The notes under the pieces were generated by a model that was given only the letters and a program-made list of their open reading frames with translations, was not told where the DNA came from and searched no databases. A program made the position numbers and the translations under genes. Source: Catellatospora tritici (GTDB lineage: Bacteria > Actinomycetota > Actinomycetes > Mycobacteriales > Micromonosporaceae). From it: a stretch of 64,000 bases of DNA. This document shows, piece after piece, positions 61,875 through 64,000 of the stretch. The stretch is from positions 42,530 through 106,529 of the forward strand of contig NZ_JAHRCY010000026.1 of NCBI RefSeq assembly GCF_019083965.1. Direction: 5' to 3'. How positions within the stretch are numbered: the stretch's first letter is position 1; each line of letters opens with the position of its first letter.

Positions 61875-63389
61875 ATGTCGGACGCGCTGATCCTGGGACC
61901 CGCCGACCCCGCGTACGCCGAGCTCGCGCGGGCGGTCAACCGTCGCTTCACCGGCAAGCCCGACGAGATCCACCGCGTACGCGACACCGACGACGTGGTG
62001 GACGCGGTGACCCGCGCGGTGCGGACCGGACGGCGCGTCGCCGTACGTGGCGGCGGCCACTGCTACGAGGGCTTCGTCGCCCACCCGGACGTCGCGCTGC
62101 TCATCGACGCGTCCGGGCTGAACACGGTCGGCTGGGATCCGGAGCGCGCCGCCTTCGCCGTCGGTGCCGGAGCGACCTTGGGCACGGTGTACAAGGCGCT
62201 GCTCAAGAACTGGGGCGTGACCATCCCGGGCGGCTCCTGCCACAGCGTCGGTGTGGGCGGCCACTTCACCGGCGGCGGGTATGGCGTGCTGTCGCGGCGG
62301 CACGGGCTAACCGTCGACCACCTCGAAGCGGTCGAGGTGGTGGTGGTCGACGCGGATGGAACCGTACGCGCGGTCGTCGCCTCCCGCGACCCGCACGACC
62401 CGCACCACGACCTGTGGTGGGCCCACACCGGCGGTGGCGGCGGCACGTTCGGCGTGGTCACCCGGTTCTGGCTCCGCTCGCCGCAGGCCGTGGCCGAACC
62501 GGCGCTCGCGCTGCCCACTCCCCCGGCCGAGGTATGGCTACACGCCGCGACCTGGCCATGGGAGTCGCTGAACCGTGCCGGCTTCGATCGTTTGCTGGTC
62601 AACTTCGGCGACTGGCACGAGCGCCACGCCGACGTGTCCGATCCGTACGCCGGACTGGCCTCGGCCCTGCTGGTGCCGACCCGGGCGGCGGCCGGGATCA
62701 GCCTGCGCACCACGATGGACGCGACGAGCCCCGACGCCGAGGGCCTGCTGCGCGCGTTCGTCGCCGAGGTCGGCGCCGGGGTCGGTCCGGCCGCGCCGAT
62801 GACCGAGCAGGCGGGCAAGGTCGCGGCGCTGCCCGAGGCGGCCGCGCCGCGCAAACTCAAGTGGGCCTGGGCCAACCAGCTCGCGGCGGGCAGCGACCTG
62901 GGGCTGCGGGCCAAGTACAAGTCGGCGTTCCTGAGGCGCGGGTTCACCGCGGCGCAGCGGGACGCGATCTGGGCGTCGCTGGAGTATGGCCACCCGGATG
63001 CCCAACTGCAGCTCGACTCGTTCGGCGGGGCGATCAACTCGGTGGCCGCCGACGCCACCGCCTACCCGCACCGCGACAGCGTCCTGAAGGTGCAGTGGCA
63101 GGTGTACTGGGCCGACCCGGCTGACGACGATCGACACCTGGACTGGATCCGGCACGCGTACCGGGCGGTGTTCGCCGACCGGGGAGGAGTGCCGGTCCCC
63201 GGCGACCAGCTCGACGGCTGCTACGTGAACTACCCAGACGTCGACCTGTCCGACCCGGCTTGGAACGCATCGGGCACGCCGTGGACAGAGCTCTACTTCG
63301 GCCTCAACCACGAGCGGTTGCGGCAGGTGAAGGCGCGCTGGGACCCGTCGGACACCTTCCGTCACGCGCAGTCGGTCCGCCTCCCCTGA
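61875..63389 (+). CDS. Berberine-bridge-type bicovalent FAD oxidase
   Basis: The product has 504 residues. The FAD-binding PCMH domain carries both attachment residues: His62 in RGGGHCYEG and Cys122 in PGGSCHSVGVGGH, as in GOOX/AknOx-type enzymes. The middle domain and the C-terminal BBE motif (CYVNYPDVDLSD, YFGLNHERLRQVKARWDPSDTFRHAQSV) are complete. Members oxidise sugars or alkaloid-like and aglycone-linked alcohols with O2. ATG 61875 is chosen over GTG 61866 because AGGG lies 8 bp upstream. No signal peptide is evident. Confidence 0.92.
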   Translation: MSDALILGPADPAYAELARAVNRRFTGKPDEIHRVRDTDDVVDAVTRAVRTGRRVAVRGGGHCYEGFVAHPDVALLIDASGLNTVGWDPERAAFAVGAGATLGTVYKALLKNWGVTIPGGSCHSVGVGGHFTGGGYGVLSRRHGLTVDHLEAVEVVVVDADGTVRAVVASRDPHDPHHDLWWAHTGGGGGTFGVVTRFWLRSPQAVAEPALALPTPPAEVWLHAATWPWESLNRAGFDRLLVNFGDWHERHADVSDPYAGLASALLVPTRAAAGISLRTTMDATSPDAEGLLRAFVAEVGAGVGPAAPMTEQAGKVAALPEAAAPRKLKWAWANQLAAGSDLGLRAKYKSAFLRRGFTAAQRDAIWASLEYGHPDAQLQLDSFGGAINSVAADATAYPHRDSVLKVQWQVYWADPADDDRHLDWIRHAYRAVFADRGGVPVPGDQLDGCYVNYPDVDLSDPAWNASGTPWTELYFGLNHERLRQVKARWDPSDTFRHAQSVRLP

Positions 63390-63494
63390 CAGTCGCGGGT
63401 GCGGATCCTGAGCTGAACCTGATCGGCCGATCGTCGCTGTCGGCGGTAACCTCGGCGGTTATGGCAGCTCTCCACCGTTGCAATTGAGTGCGCT
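63390..63494. mobile_element. Probable right-end region of the TnpB element
   Basis: The 105 bp after the oxidase stop contain GATCGGCCGATC (63421-63432), a 12-bp dyad, and CGGCGGTAACCTCGGCGGTTATGG repeats of GGCGGT at 63439 and 63455. These may belong to the TnpB element's right end and its guide RNA gene. The exact boundary cannot be seen. Confidence 0.4.
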
Positions 63495-63507
63495 TTAGTG
63501 CGCACTC
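63486..63507 (-). repeat. Hairpin holding the TnpB stop codon
   Basis: GAGTGCGC-TTTAGT-GCGCACTC is a perfect 8-bp stem with a 6-nt loop. The TAA stop of the TnpB frame (63495-63497) lies in the loop, so the stem overlaps the end of the gene, as expected for an omega-RNA scaffold region. Confidence 0.6.
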
Positions 63508-64000
63508 GTGTTGCAGTCGGCCGTTGCCGGCCGACGGTCCCCGTCTGACCCACCGAGGTGGTGCGGGGTGGTCGTTTCACAGCCACCTGCCACCACGGGG
63601 GTGGTCTCACGGTCGGCTCCACGGCCGTTTAGCGTCTGCCGGCCACTCCGGGCGACGTACTGCTGCAGGTTGAGTGCGGCGTTGAGATCACGGTCAAAGC
63701 TCAGACCGCAATGCTGGCAGGTGTAGGTCCGTACCCGCAGCGGCAGCTTGGGTCTCACCGCGCCGCAGGACGAACACGTCTTCGAGGAGGCGAACCAGCG
63801 GTCGGCGGCGACCACCCGGCCGCCGTTCCAGGTGGTCTTGTATTCCAATTGTCGGCGCAGGGTGGCCCAGCCGGCGTCGGCGATGTGCCGGGCCAGGCGC
63901 CGGTTGGCCATCATGGCCTTGATGTTGAGGTCCTCGACGACCACGGTGCCGTAGGTTGCGGCGAGGGTGGTGGTGAGTTTGTGCAGGCCGTCGGCGCGCA
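63495..64000 (-). CDS. tnpB: TnpB-type RNA-guided nuclease (IS605/IS607 family), C-terminal part (cut by window edge)
   Basis: The frame is open to base 64000, so the N-terminus is outside; 168 residues remain. RuvC-II Glu is in VVVEDLNIKAMM, the zinc ribbon is CSSCG...CQHCG, and RuvC-III Asp is in DRDLNAALNL. It is thus catalytically complete at its C-terminus. It is followed by a long disordered tail (about 40 residues with many Arg/Thr/Pro). TnpB cleaves DNA guided by an RNA transcribed from the right end of the element. The associated TnpA, if any, is not in the window. Confidence 0.93.
   Translation of the reverse strand, partial: RADGLHKLTTTLAATYGTVVVEDLNIKAMMANRRLARHIADAGWATLRRQLEYKTTWNGGRVVAADRWFASSKTCSSCGAVRPKLPLRVRTYTCQHCGLSFDRDLNAALNLQQYVARSGRQTLNGRGADRETTPVVAGGCETTTPHHLGGSDGDRRPATADCNTSAH

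Overview
The window is high-GC DNA with very strong third-position G/C bias, GTG and TTG starts, DHA2-type exporters, DUF397/helix-turn-helix pairs, ricin-lectin hydrolases and a complete aromatic polyketide locus with gamma-butyrolactone-type control. Together these point to a filamentous actinomycete. Micromonosporaceae (Actinoplanes/Catellatospora-like) is my best guess, but that rank is inference. No rRNA, tRNA or CRISPR array was recognised.

Layout. (a) 1-6 kb: the tail of a secreted GH59-type hydrolase with two ricin-type lectin domains, a lectin-tagged SGNH esterase, a sulfotransferase, an Rrf2 regulator, a possible relic of a flavin monooxygenase, and a DUF1684 protein. (b) 6-9 kb: a polar amino-acid ABC importer. 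(c) 9.1-33 kb: a type II polyketide synthase cluster. It holds KS-alpha, KS-beta (chain length factor) and ACP; an ActIII-type ketoreductase; an ActVII-type aromatase/cyclase; an ActIV-type metallo-beta-lactamase-fold cyclase; three paralogous SnoaL-like proteins; two further SDRs; an ActVA-ORF5-like flavin monooxygenase with its flavin reductase; an LLM oxidoreductase; a multicopper oxidase; a YceI protein; two exporters; and regulators. (d) 33-39 kb: two secreted proteases sharing a C-terminal chitin-binding-like module, and dihydrolipoyl dehydrogenase. (e) 39-42.4 kb: an NLR-like NACHT ATPase with a leucine-rich C-terminus, preceded by a perfect 50-bp palindrome. (f) 42.5-52 kb: a YtfQ/R/T/YjfF-like sugar ABC operon with a LacI repressor and a phosphotransferase, divergent from a secreted GH2 enzyme with AbfB-like lectin domains. 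(g) 52-64 kb: a DUF574-type methyltransferase, a MetE-like protein, a DUF397/XRE trio, an exporter, a GH18 chitinase, a membrane Ser/Thr kinase ending in a carbohydrate-binding-like domain, a bicovalent FAD oxidase, and the 3' end of a TnpB (IS605/IS607-type) element cut by the window edge.

How the polyketide cluster seems to be wired. An AfsA-type butyrolactone synthase sits divergent from, and 22 bp away from, its TetR-type receptor. A palindrome resembling the autoregulatory elements bound by such receptors lies about 160 bp upstream of a SARP activator gene. Direct repeats of TCGAG-like cores, spaced exactly 11 bp, lie 45-100 bp before nine transcription units at 9.1-28 kb. This is the known geometry of ActII-ORF4/DnrI targets. 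The sequence therefore supports a cascade of butyrolactone, receptor, SARP, biosynthetic operons. Strong hairpins sit at most convergent gene ends.

The chain length factor carries small residues at two gating positions, which argues for a chain longer than an octaketide. No glycosyltransferase or deoxysugar gene is present, so the product is probably an oxidised aglycone. The multicopper oxidase could perform late oxidation or phenol coupling.
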